Assembly (NCBI GenBank): GCA_023807065.1
Contig: JAJJLU010004210.1
Span: forward strand, 1-16,648
Origin: Isotricha intestinalis
Lineage: Eukaryota > Ciliophora > Litostomatea > Vestibuliferida > Isotrichidae
Direction of reading: 5' to 3'
DNA: 16,648 nt
How positions within the stretch are numbered: the first letter of the stretch is position 1; each line of letters begins with the position of its first letter. The notes beneath the pieces were generated by a model. That model was not told the DNA's origin, searched no databases, and saw only the letters and a program-made list of their open reading frames with translations. A program made the translations under genes and the position numbers. Of this stretch, positions 16,627 through 16,648 are shown piece by piece.

Positions 16627-16643
16627 ATGGGGATTGAGGATTG
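16627..16643. repeat. Inverted partial copy of the C-rich patch
   Basis: ATGGGGATTGAGGATTG is the reverse complement of 14887-14903 with two mismatches. Sequence continues G-rich to the window end, so the repeat may extend beyond. Together the two copies bracket the surface-protein gene in inverted orientation, about 1.7 kb apart. Confidence 0.5.
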
Positions 16644-16648
16644 TGCCA

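Noticed and set aside
1..16648. Alternative reading with TAA/TAG as Gln across the window
   Set aside because: It would lengthen the remnants, but the long genes use CAA for Gln and never contain internal TAA or TAG, and several end in TAA at the natural C-terminus.
1..16648. tRNA, rRNA or CRISPR array
   Set aside because: The G+C-rich islands do not fold as cloverleafs or carry T-loop signatures, and there are no regularly spaced direct repeats.

Overview
The window is nuclear DNA of a very AT-rich eukaryotic microbe (over 80% A+T by eye). It carries a calcium-dependent protein kinase (CDPK) with four EF-hands, a heat-shock factor, asparagine-rich low-complexity proteins, tiny spliceosomal introns (36 and 29 nt) and compact gene spacing. 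This combination fits an alveolate, most likely a ciliate. Long coding frames contain no internal TAA, TAG or TGA; they end with TAA, or with TGA in two genes, so the standard code is in use. A standard-code ciliate lineage with extreme AT bias, such as the litostome (rumen-type) ciliates, is the best guess. This is inference from composition and gene content; no marker RNA gene is present.

Layout: 1-860 holds two apparent decayed coding remnants. At 983-2509 (+) lies a PB1-like / coiled-coil / NBR1-type Ig-like protein. It converges on two minus-strand, lineage-specific, low-complexity proteins (2980-4899 and 5359-6540). A 77-bp gap then separates the divergent start of a VPS9-domain Rab5-type exchange factor (6618-7727, one 36-nt intron). 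It is followed by a divergent importin-alpha (8264-9912, one 29-nt intron) and a 66-residue minus-strand protein with a PP1-docking motif (10182-10382). Next come a canonical N-myristoylated CDPK (10826-12433) and an HSF-type transcription factor (13004-14524). The right end has two more decayed coding remnants, an unusual C-rich patch with an inverted partial copy at the window end, and a secreted or GPI-anchored cysteine-patterned protein (15632-16447).

The intact genes are ordinary eukaryotic housekeeping and signalling functions: selective autophagy or scaffold, endosomal Rab activation, nuclear import, PP1 regulation, Ca2+ signalling, stress transcription and cell surface. There is no operon logic. 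The less ordinary material is the NBR1-like architecture, the tiny PP1-docking protein, the duplicated four-cysteine surface protein, the end-proximal gene remnants whose stops look like AT-biased decay of Gln and Trp codons, and the T2G4-like patches.
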